The translations under genes and the position numbers were made by a program. This document shows positions 1 to 5,079 of a DNA stretch of 5,079 nt, piece after piece. Position 1 is the stretch's first letter. Every line of letters starts with the position of its first letter. The stretch is from NCBI GenBank assembly GCA_026982585.1, contig JALSGW010000076.1, positions 1-5,079 on the forward strand, written 5' to 3'. The notes below the pieces were generated by a model. That model did no database searches, had not been told where the DNA came from, and worked only from the letters and a program-made list of their open reading frames with translations. Source of the DNA: Alphaproteobacteria bacterium (GTDB lineage Bacteria > Pseudomonadota > Alphaproteobacteria > Geminicoccales > Geminicoccaceae).

Positions 1-22
1 CGGACGGACGCTTGAACGGTTC

Positions 23-27
23 GGAGG
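23..27 (+). promoter_or_regulatory. Shine-Dalgarno site of the DUF1127 gene
   Basis: GGAGG lies seven bases before the ATG at 35 and fixes that start. The promoter must lie at or beyond the left edge, because only 22 bases are available upstream. Confidence 0.7.
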
Positions 28-34
28 ATGGGCC

Positions 35-271
35 ATGGCGACGGCGCGTGTGGTTCGACGGGAGGGCGCGGGATCCGCGCTCGGGCGGCGGCTGTGGGAG
101 CGGGTGCAGGGCCTGTGGCAGCGGCTGATCGAGCGCATGGAGGAGGAGATCCTCTACCGGCGCACCCTGCGCGAGCTCGACCAGCTGAGCGATCGGGAGT
201 TGCAGGATCTCGGACTTGCGCGCAGCGATCTCCCCTTCATCGCCAGGCGGGCGGCGCGCAGGCGCAGCTGA
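35..271 (+). CDS. DUF1127 (YjiS-like) small basic protein
   Basis: This 78-residue protein carries the DUF1127 signature in its C-terminal half (about residues 41-70): an RRT.RELDQL segment followed by SDRELQDLGLARSDL, which is the classic helix-turn-helix-like pattern of the family. The N-terminal 40 residues are basic and probably helical, and the tail is arginine-rich (RRAARRRS), so the protein is very cationic. No signal peptide or membrane segment is visible. The ATG at 35 is chosen because a GGAGG Shine-Dalgarno sits at 23-27, seven bases upstream; the ATG at 28 is in another frame and too close to that site. DUF1127 proteins are common in alpha- and gammaproteobacteria, and some alphaproteobacterial members have been linked to RNA binding or RNA turnover. 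That role here is inference only. The gene stands alone and converges on the ELM1-family gene, with 24 bases between the stops. Confidence 0.88.
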   Translation: MATARVVRREGAGSALGRRLWERVQGLWQRLIERMEEEILYRRTLRELDQLSDRELQDLGLARSDLPFIARRAARRRS

Positions 272-295
272 GCGCCGGCTCTGCCGCGGCCGCGA

Positions 296-1549
296 TCACT
301 GGAACAGGCGGGCGATGAGCTCGGGCATCAGCGAGCCGTCGCGCGGGATGGCGGCGAGTTCCGCGGGCGGCGGCAGCGGCCGGCCGTCGGCGCCGAACAG
401 CGCCCGTACCGCCGCCACCGCCCGCTCGAGGTCGCGCATGGGCGGCGGCGCCGCACCCTCGGGCCACGGTTGCCCGAGCCAGACCGCCCGTCCCAGTTCC
501 ACCTGACGGCGGTGGATGAGGCTCACGTCCCGGGTCAGACGCCGGGGTCCGATCCTCATGCCGATGCGGTAGATGAGCGGCCGCGGCCGCCAGTCGAGCA
601 GGCGCTCGAGGAAGGATCGCCGCCGCACCTCGGGCGGCACCGGCGGCCTGCGCGAGCCCCGGCCGCGGGCGAGATCGAAGATGTACACCGGCTTTCCGGT
701 GGCGCAGGCCTCGGCCAGCATGGACATGGAATCGCAGGTGACCACGATGTGGTCGGCGAGCGCCAGGAGCGCGAAATAGGGGTTGTCCGTATCGCCCGGG
801 CGGAACCGGTAGACGAAGGCGGGAACCCGCAGCTGTTCTTCGAGCGCCGCAACCGCCTTGGGCGGGGTGCGCGCGCTCGAGGTCACCAGCAGCGATCCGC
901 CGAGCCCGTCAGCAAGCCGGTTGGCCCAGTAGCCGAGCAGCGCACCGTTTTCCCGATCGAACCGGTAGGGCCCGGCGTCTCCGCCCATGAGCACCGCCAC
1001 CCGGGGCGGCGGCAGCCGTTCGAGCCGCGGCCGCCAGCGGGCCGCCGCCTCGGCCAGGCGCTCCGGAGTGACCCGATGCAGCGGGGCCTCGTTGTGGAGG
1101 ATGTTGGGCTTGCGCGGCAGCCGATACTGCGGTGTGGTGATGATGAGATCGAAGCACTCGTGCCGCGCCCAGGGCCGGCCCACGTGGACCAGCTTGATGC
1201 GGCGGCGGTCCCCGACCTGGCACTGGATCCAGCGCACGAGCGGTTCGTTGCGCCGTCCGGCGGAGATGACCAGCTCCGGCCAGGGCGGCGCGAGCGGGCT
1301 CGACCGTTCGCGAACGAGGCCCTTGAGGGTGGGCCCGGCGAGGAGGTTGGTGAGGAGCTCGGTTCTGCGGTAGACGAGGCGCTTGATCTCGAAGGGCCAG
1401 CCCAGCGCCTCGGCGAGGGCCAGGATCTGGGTGTTGTCGCCCGCCTTGTGGCCCATCATGAGCCAGGTGCGCGGCGGCCTGAAGCCGCGGCCGTCCTGCC
1501 CGCCCGGCTCCACATGCGGATCCGGCTGCGGCTCCCCGATCCGGGTCAT
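296..1549 (-). CDS. ELM1-family protein, putative GT-B-fold glycosyltransferase
   Basis: The 417-residue product matches the mitochondrial fission ELM1 family found in alphaproteobacteria and plants. Recognisable blocks, numbered from the chosen start, are WLMMGHKAGDN (29-39), SAGRRNEP (96-103), HVGRPW (122-127), DLIITTPQYRLP (134-145), NEAPLHRV (153-160), VLMGGDAGPYRFD (186-198), LVTSSARTP (221-229) and VVTCDSMSMLAEA..TGKPVYIFDL (269-293). The last block resembles the nucleotide-sugar site of GT-B enzymes such as MurG and LpxB. In plants ELM1 acts in mitochondrial division; the bacterial reaction is unknown. The reading frame is open up to 1732, but the upstream part overlaps the acyltransferase gene and is low-complexity Arg/Ser/Pro, so I place the start at the ATG at 1549-1547, four bases after the upstream stop. 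The Shine-Dalgarno is weak, suggesting translational coupling. Association with a lipid A-type acyltransferase suggests an envelope glycan or lipid role (inference). No signal peptide is seen. Confidence 0.85.
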   Translation of the reverse strand: MTRIGEPQPDPHVEPGGQDGRGFRPPRTWLMMGHKAGDNTQILALAEALGWPFEIKRLVYRRTELLTNLLAGPTLKGLVRERSSPLAPPWPELVISAGRRNEPLVRWIQCQVGDRRRIKLVHVGRPWARHECFDLIITTPQYRLPRKPNILHNEAPLHRVTPERLAEAAARWRPRLERLPPPRVAVLMGGDAGPYRFDRENGALLGYWANRLADGLGGSLLVTSSARTPPKAVAALEEQLRVPAFVYRFRPGDTDNPYFALLALADHIVVTCDSMSMLAEACATGKPVYIFDLARGRGSRRPPVPPEVRRRSFLERLLDWRPRPLIYRIGMRIGPRRLTRDVSLIHRRQVELGRAVWLGQPWPEGAAPPPMRDLERAVAAVRALFGADGRPLPPPAELAAIPRDGSLMPELIARLFQ

Positions 1550-1553
1550 GCGC

Positions 1554-2504
1554 TCATGCCGGCCTGTTGCCGGCGCGGCCTGGCACCGCCGACTTCGGAA
1601 AACGCCGCTTGACACACAGCCATTGCTCCGGGCGTTCCCGGATCCAGGTTTCGAACCGGCGGTTGATCCGCTCCGCGAGCAGCCGGGCGCGCTCCTCCTC
1701 GCCGCCTCCGGACGGCACCGCCTCCGGGGCATGCACGGTGATGCGAAAGCGGAGCCCGCCGAGCCGTTCGATGCGCACCGGGACGAGCGGCACCTCGAGC
1801 TTGAGGGCGATGCGCGCCGGCACGATGGCGGTCCGCGCCGGCACGCCGAAGAAGGGCACCCATTCGCCGCGATCGTAACGCTGATCGCACAACAGCCCGA
1901 CGCTGCGGCCCGCCCGCAATTCCCGCAGCATGAAGCGGCTCGCCTCCGCCACCGTCAGAAACCGCACCGGAAGATGCCGGCGGCGTTCGGCGAAGCGGGC
2001 CTCCATGTAGGGATTGCGGAGCGGCGAGTAGACCACGCTGCCTTCGATGCCGGCGCTGTGGAAGGTGAACAGGGTGAGGTACCAGTTGGCCAGATGCCCG
2101 CCCACGAACAGCGCTCCGGGCCGGCTGCGGGCCGCCTCCAGCCCGCCCTGGTCGACCACCTCGATGCGATGCCGGAATCCCTCCTCCTGGAAGCGCTCGA
2201 GGAAGGCGAACTCGGCCACCACCCGGCCGATGTTGTCCCACATGCCGCGGCTCACCTCCTCGAGCCGCCCCGGATCCGCCTCCGGCAGCACGAAGGAGAG
2301 GTTGCGCAGCACATGGCGCTGTTTGCGCAATTTCGGCCCCAGCCAGCGGGCGATGCGCCCGCCCAAGGCGGAGGCTTGCTCCGGCGGCAGGCGGCGGCAG
2401 ACGGCCCAGAAGAGGCCGAGCAAGGCCGCTTCGCTCCGCCAGATGACGGCCTTCATCCCGGGGACCGCCTGCACCAAACCCGGCGCCAACAGGCTCTGGA
2501 CCAC
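1554..2504 (-). CDS. LpxL/HtrB-family lysophospholipid (lauroyl) acyltransferase with altered catalytic motif
   Basis: The 316-residue length is typical of the family, which transfers an acyl chain from acyl-ACP to the lipid A precursor, or to related lysolipids, at the cytoplasmic face of the inner membrane. Visible features are an N-terminal hydrophobic helix (about 24-38), the RNLSFVLPE block (67-75), MWDNIGRVVAEF (88-99), the active-site region GGHLANWYL (135-143), VVYSPLRNPYMEA (158-169), SVGLLCDQRYDRG (201-213) followed by VPFFGVPARTAIVPAR, and the C-terminal RPEQWLCVKRRF (291-302). The HX4(D/E) motif begins at H137, but the expected acidic residue is Y142 (TAC). The rest of the fold looks intact, so this is either an altered enzyme or a member with another substrate. 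The start is GTG at 2504-2502, backed by AGAGG at 2515-2511; an internal ATG at 2456 lacks a good site. It is first in a two-gene unit with the ELM1-family gene. Confidence 0.88.
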   Translation of the reverse strand: MVQSLLAPGLVQAVPGMKAVIWRSEAALLGLFWAVCRRLPPEQASALGGRIARWLGPKLRKQRHVLRNLSFVLPEADPGRLEEVSRGMWDNIGRVVAEFAFLERFQEEGFRHRIEVVDQGGLEAARSRPGALFVGGHLANWYLTLFTFHSAGIEGSVVYSPLRNPYMEARFAERRRHLPVRFLTVAEASRFMLRELRAGRSVGLLCDQRYDRGEWVPFFGVPARTAIVPARIALKLEVPLVPVRIERLGGLRFRITVHAPEAVPSGGGEEERARLLAERINRRFETWIRERPEQWLCVKRRFPKSAVPGRAGNRPA

Positions 2505-2510
2505 CGCATC

Positions 2511-2515
2511 CCTCT
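2511..2515 (-). promoter_or_regulatory. Shine-Dalgarno site deciding the GTG start of the acyltransferase
   Basis: On the minus strand AGAGG is followed by six bases and then GTG at 2504. The ATG one base downstream of this site (2509-2507) is in another frame and too close to be used. Confidence 0.6.
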
Positions 2516-2531
2516 GCCTACAGGCGCGGTC

Positions 2532-2560
2532 CCTCTACTGTCCCGAGCCGGTTTCGGCAA
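2532..2560 (-). promoter_or_regulatory. Candidate sigma70-type promoter for the acyltransferase-ELM1 unit
   Basis: On the minus strand TTGCCG (2560-2555) and TAGAGG (2537-2532) are separated by 17 bases. They match the -35 and -10 consensus at 4/6 and 3/6. Transcription would start near 2525, giving a leader of about 20 bases that contains the AGAGG site. The position is sensible but the match is weak. Confidence 0.3.
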
Positions 2561-2585
2561 GCCGCAGGCACCCCCCAGCGCCTCT

Positions 2586-2601
2586 CGTTTCACGTGAAAC
2601 A
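2586..2601. promoter_or_regulatory. Chromosomal parS centromere-like site (ParB/Spo0J binding)
   Basis: The 14 bases 2587-2600 form a perfect palindrome, GTTTCACGTGAAAC, centred on CACGTG. With flanks this 16-base window matches the widely conserved bacterial parS consensus TGTTNCACGTGAAACA at every position except the first (C for T). ParB (Spo0J) clamps load at such sites, spread over neighbouring DNA, and recruit ParA and SMC for origin segregation. parS sites are usually clustered near the replication origin, so this suggests the window lies in the ori-proximal domain. The site is intergenic, between the two divergent transcription units, as expected for a functional element rather than a coding coincidence. 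No parA or parB gene is present in the window. Confidence 0.88.
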
Positions 2602-2626
2602 CGGCCTCCCCACCCCGCCTCGGCGC

Positions 2627-2655
2627 TGGCCGCGGACCGCGTACCGCCCTATAGT
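2627..2655 (+). promoter_or_regulatory. Candidate promoter for the CoA-binding protein-metY-thiI unit
   Basis: TATAGT at 2650-2655 matches the -10 consensus at 5/6. Seventeen bases upstream TGGCCG (2627-2632) is a poor -35 (3/6). Transcription would begin near 2662, leaving a leader of about 25 bases before the ATG at 2687, too short for a SAM riboswitch. An 11-base inverted repeat (CGCGG-A-CCGCG, 2631-2641) overlaps the end of the -35 and the spacer and could be an operator or chance. Confidence 0.4.
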
Positions 2656-2686
2656 CCCGACCGCGCCACCAGCACGGACTTCGCGC

Positions 2687-3214
2687 ATGAGCGACGAGCG
2701 CCTGCACTACGACGACGCCTTTTTGCGGGACCTCTTAAGCCGGGTGCGCAGCATCGCCGTGGTCGGCGCCTCAGCGCAGCCGATGCGGCCCTCCTACTTC
2801 GCCATGCGCTACCTCCAGGACAAGGGCTACCGCATGCTCCCGGTCAACCCTCGCCTTGCCGGCGAGACGATCCTGGGAGAGCGGGTGTATGAGAGCCTGA
2901 GCGCGCTGCCGCTGGTGCCCGACATGGTCCAGATCTTCCGCCGCAGCGAGGAGGTGCCGCCGGTGGTCGAGGAGGCCATCCGCCTCGGCGTCCAGGTGGT
3001 GTGGATGCAGCTCGGCGTGCGCCACGACGAGGCCGCCCGCCGCGCCCAGGAGGCCGGGCTCACGGTGGTGATGGACCGCTGTCCCAAGATCGAATACGGC
3101 CGGCTGTTCGGGGAGATCGGACGCCTTGGCATCAACCGCGGCATCATCAGCGCCAAGCGCGGCCAGGCCCTCCAGTTGCGCCGCCGTCATGGGATCACCT
3201 TCGAGCGGAGATGA
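2687..3214 (+). CDS. CoA-binding domain protein (COG1832/YccU type)
   Basis: The 175-residue product is essentially a single Rossmann-like CoA-binding domain. Visible blocks are SIAVVGASAQPMRPSYFAM (22-40, the nucleotide-binding loop), YRMLPVNPRLAGETILGERVY (48-68), a PDMVQIFRRSEEVPPVVEEA segment (78-97), VVWMQLGVRHDEAARRA (104-120) and VVMDRCPKIEY (127-137) with the conserved Cys132. This resembles the CoA-binding half of succinyl-CoA synthetase alpha without catalytic domains, and the function of these stand-alone proteins is poorly known. The frame is open back to a GTG at 2594, but that codon lies inside the parS palindrome and the extra 31 residues are Pro/Arg-rich and unlike the family, so the ATG at 2687 is preferred; its Shine-Dalgarno is weak. 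The gene ends six bases before metY, and its stop abuts an in-frame GTG of metY, so the two are almost certainly co-transcribed. A role linked to acyl-CoA or homoserine acylation is inference. Confidence 0.9.
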   Translation: MSDERLHYDDAFLRDLLSRVRSIAVVGASAQPMRPSYFAMRYLQDKGYRMLPVNPRLAGETILGERVYESLSALPLVPDMVQIFRRSEEVPPVVEEAIRLGVQVVWMQLGVRHDEAARRAQEAGLTVVMDRCPKIEYGRLFGEIGRLGINRGIISAKRGQALQLRRRHGITFERR

Positions 3215-3220
3215 GTGGCG

Positions 3221-4537
3221 ATGAGCGAACCCCGTGATTATGGTTTCGAGACCCTGGCCGTCCACGCCGGCGCCGCGCCGGATCCGGTGACCGGTGCGCG
3301 GGCGGTTCCCATCTACCAGACCACCTCCTATGTGTTCGACGACGTCGACCAGGCCGCTTCCCTCTTCAACCTCCAGCAGTTCGGCTACATCTACTCGCGG
3401 CTCACCAACCCCACCGTCGCCGTGCTCGAGGAGCGCATGGCGGCCCTCGAGGGGGGTACCGGCGCCTGCGCCACCGCTTCCGGCCACGCCGCCCAGGTGG
3501 TGGCCTTCTTCAATCTCCTCCGCCCCGGCGATCATCTGGTCGCCTCGCAGAAGCTCTACGGCGGCTCCATCAACCAGATGACGCACAGCTACCCGCAGTT
3601 CGGCTGGCAGGTGACGCTCGTGGATCCGCGCGATCCCGAGAACTTCCGTCGCGCCACCACCGAGCGGACCAAGGCCTATTTCATCGAGAGCGCCTCCAAC
3701 CCCGACGGCATCGTGGCCGACATCCAGAGGATCGCGGACATCGCCCACGAGTTCGGCATCCCGCTCGTGGTCGACAACACCCTGCCGTCCCCCTATCTGT
3801 GCCAGCCCTTCCGCTGGGGGGCCGACATCGTGGTCCATTCGCTCACCAAATATCTGGGCGGCCAGGGCAACTCCATCGGCGGCGTGGTGGTGGAGGCGGG
3901 ACGCTTCGACTGGTTCCAGAACGACAAGTTCCCGCTCATGACCGAACCCTGCGCCTCCTATCACGGGCTGCGGTTCGCCGAGACCTTCGGCACCTTCGCC
4001 TTCACCGTGCGCGCGAAGGTGATGGGCCTGCGCGACCTCGGCCCCTGCCTCTCGCCCATGAACGCCTTCCTCATCCTGCAGGGCATCGAGACCCTGCCGC
4101 TGCGCATGGACCGGATCGTCGAGAACGCCGACCGGGTGGCGGAGTTCCTCGATTCCCATCCGCTTGTGCGCTGGGTCTCCTACCCGCGGCTGCCGAAGAA
4201 CCGCACCCCCGAGCTCGAGAAATACTGCCCGCGCGGGGTGGGCGGCGTGTTCACCTTCGGCGTCAAGGGCGGCTATGAGATGGGCGTGAAGGTGGTCGAT
4301 CACTGCGAGCTGCTCTCGCATGTGGCCAACATCGGCGATACCCGCAGCCTGATCATCCACCCCGCCTCCACCACCCACCGCCAGCTCACCCCGGAACAGC
4401 AGAAGGCGGCGGGCGCCGGTCCGGAGGTGGTGCGGCTTTCGATCGGCATCGAAACCGTGGACGACATCATCGCCGACCTCGACCGGGCGCTCCACCGCGC
4501 CGCCAAGGAGACCGGGGTGCTGGTCACCTCTTCCTGA
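3221..4537 (+). CDS. metY: O-acetylhomoserine sulfhydrylase (O-acetylhomoserine aminocarboxypropyltransferase)
   Basis: This cytoplasmic PLP enzyme of the Cys/Met gamma-synthase family converts O-acetyl-L-homoserine and sulfide to homocysteine and acetate, the direct sulfhydrylation route to methionine. The 438 residues fit the family. Visible features are the opening FETLAVHAG, PIYQTTSYVF (31-40), YSR (Tyr58, Arg60, PLP phosphate contacts from the neighbouring subunit), SGHAAQ (87-92), KLYGGS with Tyr113 stacking on PLP, VVDNTLPSPYLCQP (183-196) with Asp185, HSLTKYLGG with the Schiff-base Lys210, and DTRSLIIHPASTTHRQL with Arg375 for the substrate carboxylate. The large size and SGHAAQ, GQGNSIGG and NDKFPLMTEP blocks favour MetY over cystathionine gamma-synthase or MetZ. 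The ATG at 3221 is chosen, with GGAG at 3207-3210 ten bases upstream; an in-frame GTG at 3215 would add two residues with a four-base spacing and cannot be excluded. The thiI-like gene begins two bases after the stop. Confidence 0.93.
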   Translation: MSEPRDYGFETLAVHAGAAPDPVTGARAVPIYQTTSYVFDDVDQAASLFNLQQFGYIYSRLTNPTVAVLEERMAALEGGTGACATASGHAAQVVAFFNLLRPGDHLVASQKLYGGSINQMTHSYPQFGWQVTLVDPRDPENFRRATTERTKAYFIESASNPDGIVADIQRIADIAHEFGIPLVVDNTLPSPYLCQPFRWGADIVVHSLTKYLGGQGNSIGGVVVEAGRFDWFQNDKFPLMTEPCASYHGLRFAETFGTFAFTVRAKVMGLRDLGPCLSPMNAFLILQGIETLPLRMDRIVENADRVAEFLDSHPLVRWVSYPRLPKNRTPELEKYCPRGVGGVFTFGVKGGYEMGVKVVDHCELLSHVANIGDTRSLIIHPASTTHRQLTPEQQKAAGAGPEVVRLSIGIETVDDIIADLDRALHRAAKETGVLVTSS

Positions 4538-4539
4538 CC

Positions 4540-5079
4540 GTGGTCCAGGCGAGCGTGGCTCCGCGTGCCGACCCCTCGCTGGTGATCGCGCTGGCGGCGC
4601 CGGACATCGCCGTGAAGGCGCCCGCAACCCGAAGGCGCTTTCTCGCGCGCCTCAAGCACAACCTCGAAGAGGCGCTCCGGCGCGCCGGCATCCCCTTCGC
4701 CCTGCGTGCGGCCGGCATGCGCTTCGTGATCGAGACGCCGGCGGTGGAATCGGCGATCTCGGTGCTGCGGCACGTGTTCGGCCTTGCGGCGGTGGTGCCG
4801 GTGGAGGCGGTGGCCGAAGCCGATCTCGAGTCCATCGCCGATGTGGGCGAGCGGTGCTTCCGCGAGCGGGTGGCCGGGCGGAGCTATGCGGTGCGGGCGA
4901 AGAAGCTCGGCACCTATCCCTTCTCCACCCAGGAGATCGAACGGCACTTGGGGGCGCGGCTCAGGCCGGCGGCGGCCCGGGTCGATCTCACCGCGCCGGA
5001 GGTGACGGTCCACGTCGAGCTGCAGGGCGATCGCGCGCTGTTGTTCACGACCCGTCATCCCGGGCCCGGCGGACTTCCG
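4540..5079 (+). CDS. thiI: ThiI-like tRNA 4-thiouridine synthase, N-terminal part (cut by window edge)
   Basis: The 180 codons present cover the N-terminal ferredoxin-like domain and the THUMP domain of ThiI, which transfers persulfide sulfur to uridine 8 of tRNA and, in some bacteria, feeds thiazole synthesis. APDIAVKAPATRRRFLARL (20-38) parallels the tRNA-contacting LFPEITIKSQSVRLRF segment of E. coli ThiI. YAVRAKKLGTYPFSTQEIER (116-135) and VDLTAPEVTVHVEL (148-161) parallel its THUMP motifs, and HPGPGGLP (173-180) matches the linker just before the PP-loop pyrophosphatase domain, which lies beyond the edge. The start is uncertain: GTG at 4540, two bases after metY, has no clear Shine-Dalgarno, and GTG at 4555 is an alternative still upstream of the conserved region. 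The two-base gap implies co-transcription and probably coupling with metY. Whether the PP-loop and a rhodanese domain follow cannot be seen. Confidence 0.88.
   Translation, partial: MVQASVAPRADPSLVIALAAPDIAVKAPATRRRFLARLKHNLEEALRRAGIPFALRAAGMRFVIETPAVESAISVLRHVFGLAAVVPVEAVAEADLESIADVGERCFRERVAGRSYAVRAKKLGTYPFSTQEIERHLGARLRPAAARVDLTAPEVTVHVELQGDRALLFTTRHPGPGGLP

Noticed and set aside
272..295. Terminator between the convergent DUF1127 and ELM1-family genes
   Set aside because: The 24 bases contain a small GC palindrome (GCCGCGGC) but no convincing stem-loop with a T-run on either strand.
1181..1186. Second CACGTG core as another parS
   Set aside because: The flanks (GGCC and GACC) lack the required GTT and AAC arms, and it lies within coding sequence.
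470..1612. Long plus-strand open frame (380 codons) opposite the ELM1-family gene
   Set aside because: It is antisense to a gene with clear family motifs, its composition is His/Pro/Arg/Gly-rich, and it has no recognisable domain. Long antisense frames are expected in DNA with strong GC third-position bias.
1550..1732. 61-residue N-terminal extension of the ELM1-family protein
   Set aside because: It would overlap the 3' end of the acyltransferase gene, is Arg/Ser/Pro-rich, and is not part of the family; the ATG at 1549 fits the operon spacing.
1383..2597. Plus-strand open frame of 404 codons opposite the acyltransferase
   Set aside because: It runs across two real minus-strand genes and into the parS region, with low-complexity translation and no family match.
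2594..2686. 31-residue N-terminal extension of the CoA-binding protein from a GTG
   Set aside because: The GTG is part of the parS core CACGTG, the candidate promoter lies inside the extension, and the residues do not resemble the family.
2656..2686. SAM riboswitch controlling the metY operon
   Set aside because: The predicted leader is only about 25 bases and metY is the second gene, so there is no room for a known SAM aptamer.
2771..4627. Minus-strand open frame of 618 codons opposite the CoA-binding protein and metY
   Set aside because: It spans three well-supported plus-strand genes. The His/Gly/Ala/Asp-rich translation is the mirror of their codon bias, not a protein family.
4771..4776. 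Third CACGTG core as another parS
   Set aside because: The flanks do not form the extended palindrome, and it lies within the thiI-like coding region.
4300..5058. Minus-strand open frame opposite the metY end and the thiI start
   Set aside because: It overlaps two recognisable plus-strand genes and its translation shows only Arg/His-rich shadow sequence.

Overview
The window is very GC-rich, with strong G/C third-position bias and tightly packed genes. It reads as ordinary chromosome of a Gram-negative proteobacterium, most likely an alphaproteobacterium. Three things support this: a DUF1127 small protein, an ELM1-family protein (a family shared by alphaproteobacteria and plant mitochondria), and an LpxL/HtrB-type acyltransferase that implies a lipid A-like outer membrane. 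The lineage call is an inference from gene content. I see no mobile element, phage gene, tRNA, rRNA or CRISPR array.

Layout. At the left end a small DUF1127 gene (35-271, +) converges on a two-gene minus-strand unit. That unit is transcribed from about 2525 leftwards: an LpxL/HtrB-family acyltransferase (2504-1554), then, after 4 bases, an ELM1-family GT-B-like protein (1549-296). A 182-base divergent intergenic region (2505-2686) carries a near-perfect chromosomal parS (ParB-binding) palindrome at 2586-2601, with a weak candidate promoter on either side. To the right, a plus-strand unit reads CoA-binding protein (2687-3214), O-acetylhomoserine sulfhydrylase MetY (3221-4537), and the N-terminal part of a ThiI-like tRNA 4-thiouridine synthase (4540 to the window end, truncated by the edge). 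Gaps between these three genes are 6 and 2 bases.

How the genes fit together. The minus-strand pair looks like an envelope module: an acyltransferase that should act at the inner membrane on lipid A or a related acyl acceptor, plus a putative nucleotide-sugar-dependent glycosyltransferase-like protein. The plus-strand trio has a sulfur theme: MetY fixes sulfide into homocysteine, ThiI moves persulfide sulfur into tRNA (and thiamine in some bacteria), and the CoA-binding protein is an uncharacterised companion.

The points most worth a second look are the parS site, which suggests the window lies in the origin-proximal ParB domain of the chromosome, and the replacement of the catalytic acidic residue of the acyltransferase HX4(D/E) motif by tyrosine. 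No wholly new multi-gene system is evident, and no stretch longer than 300 bases lacks a gene.
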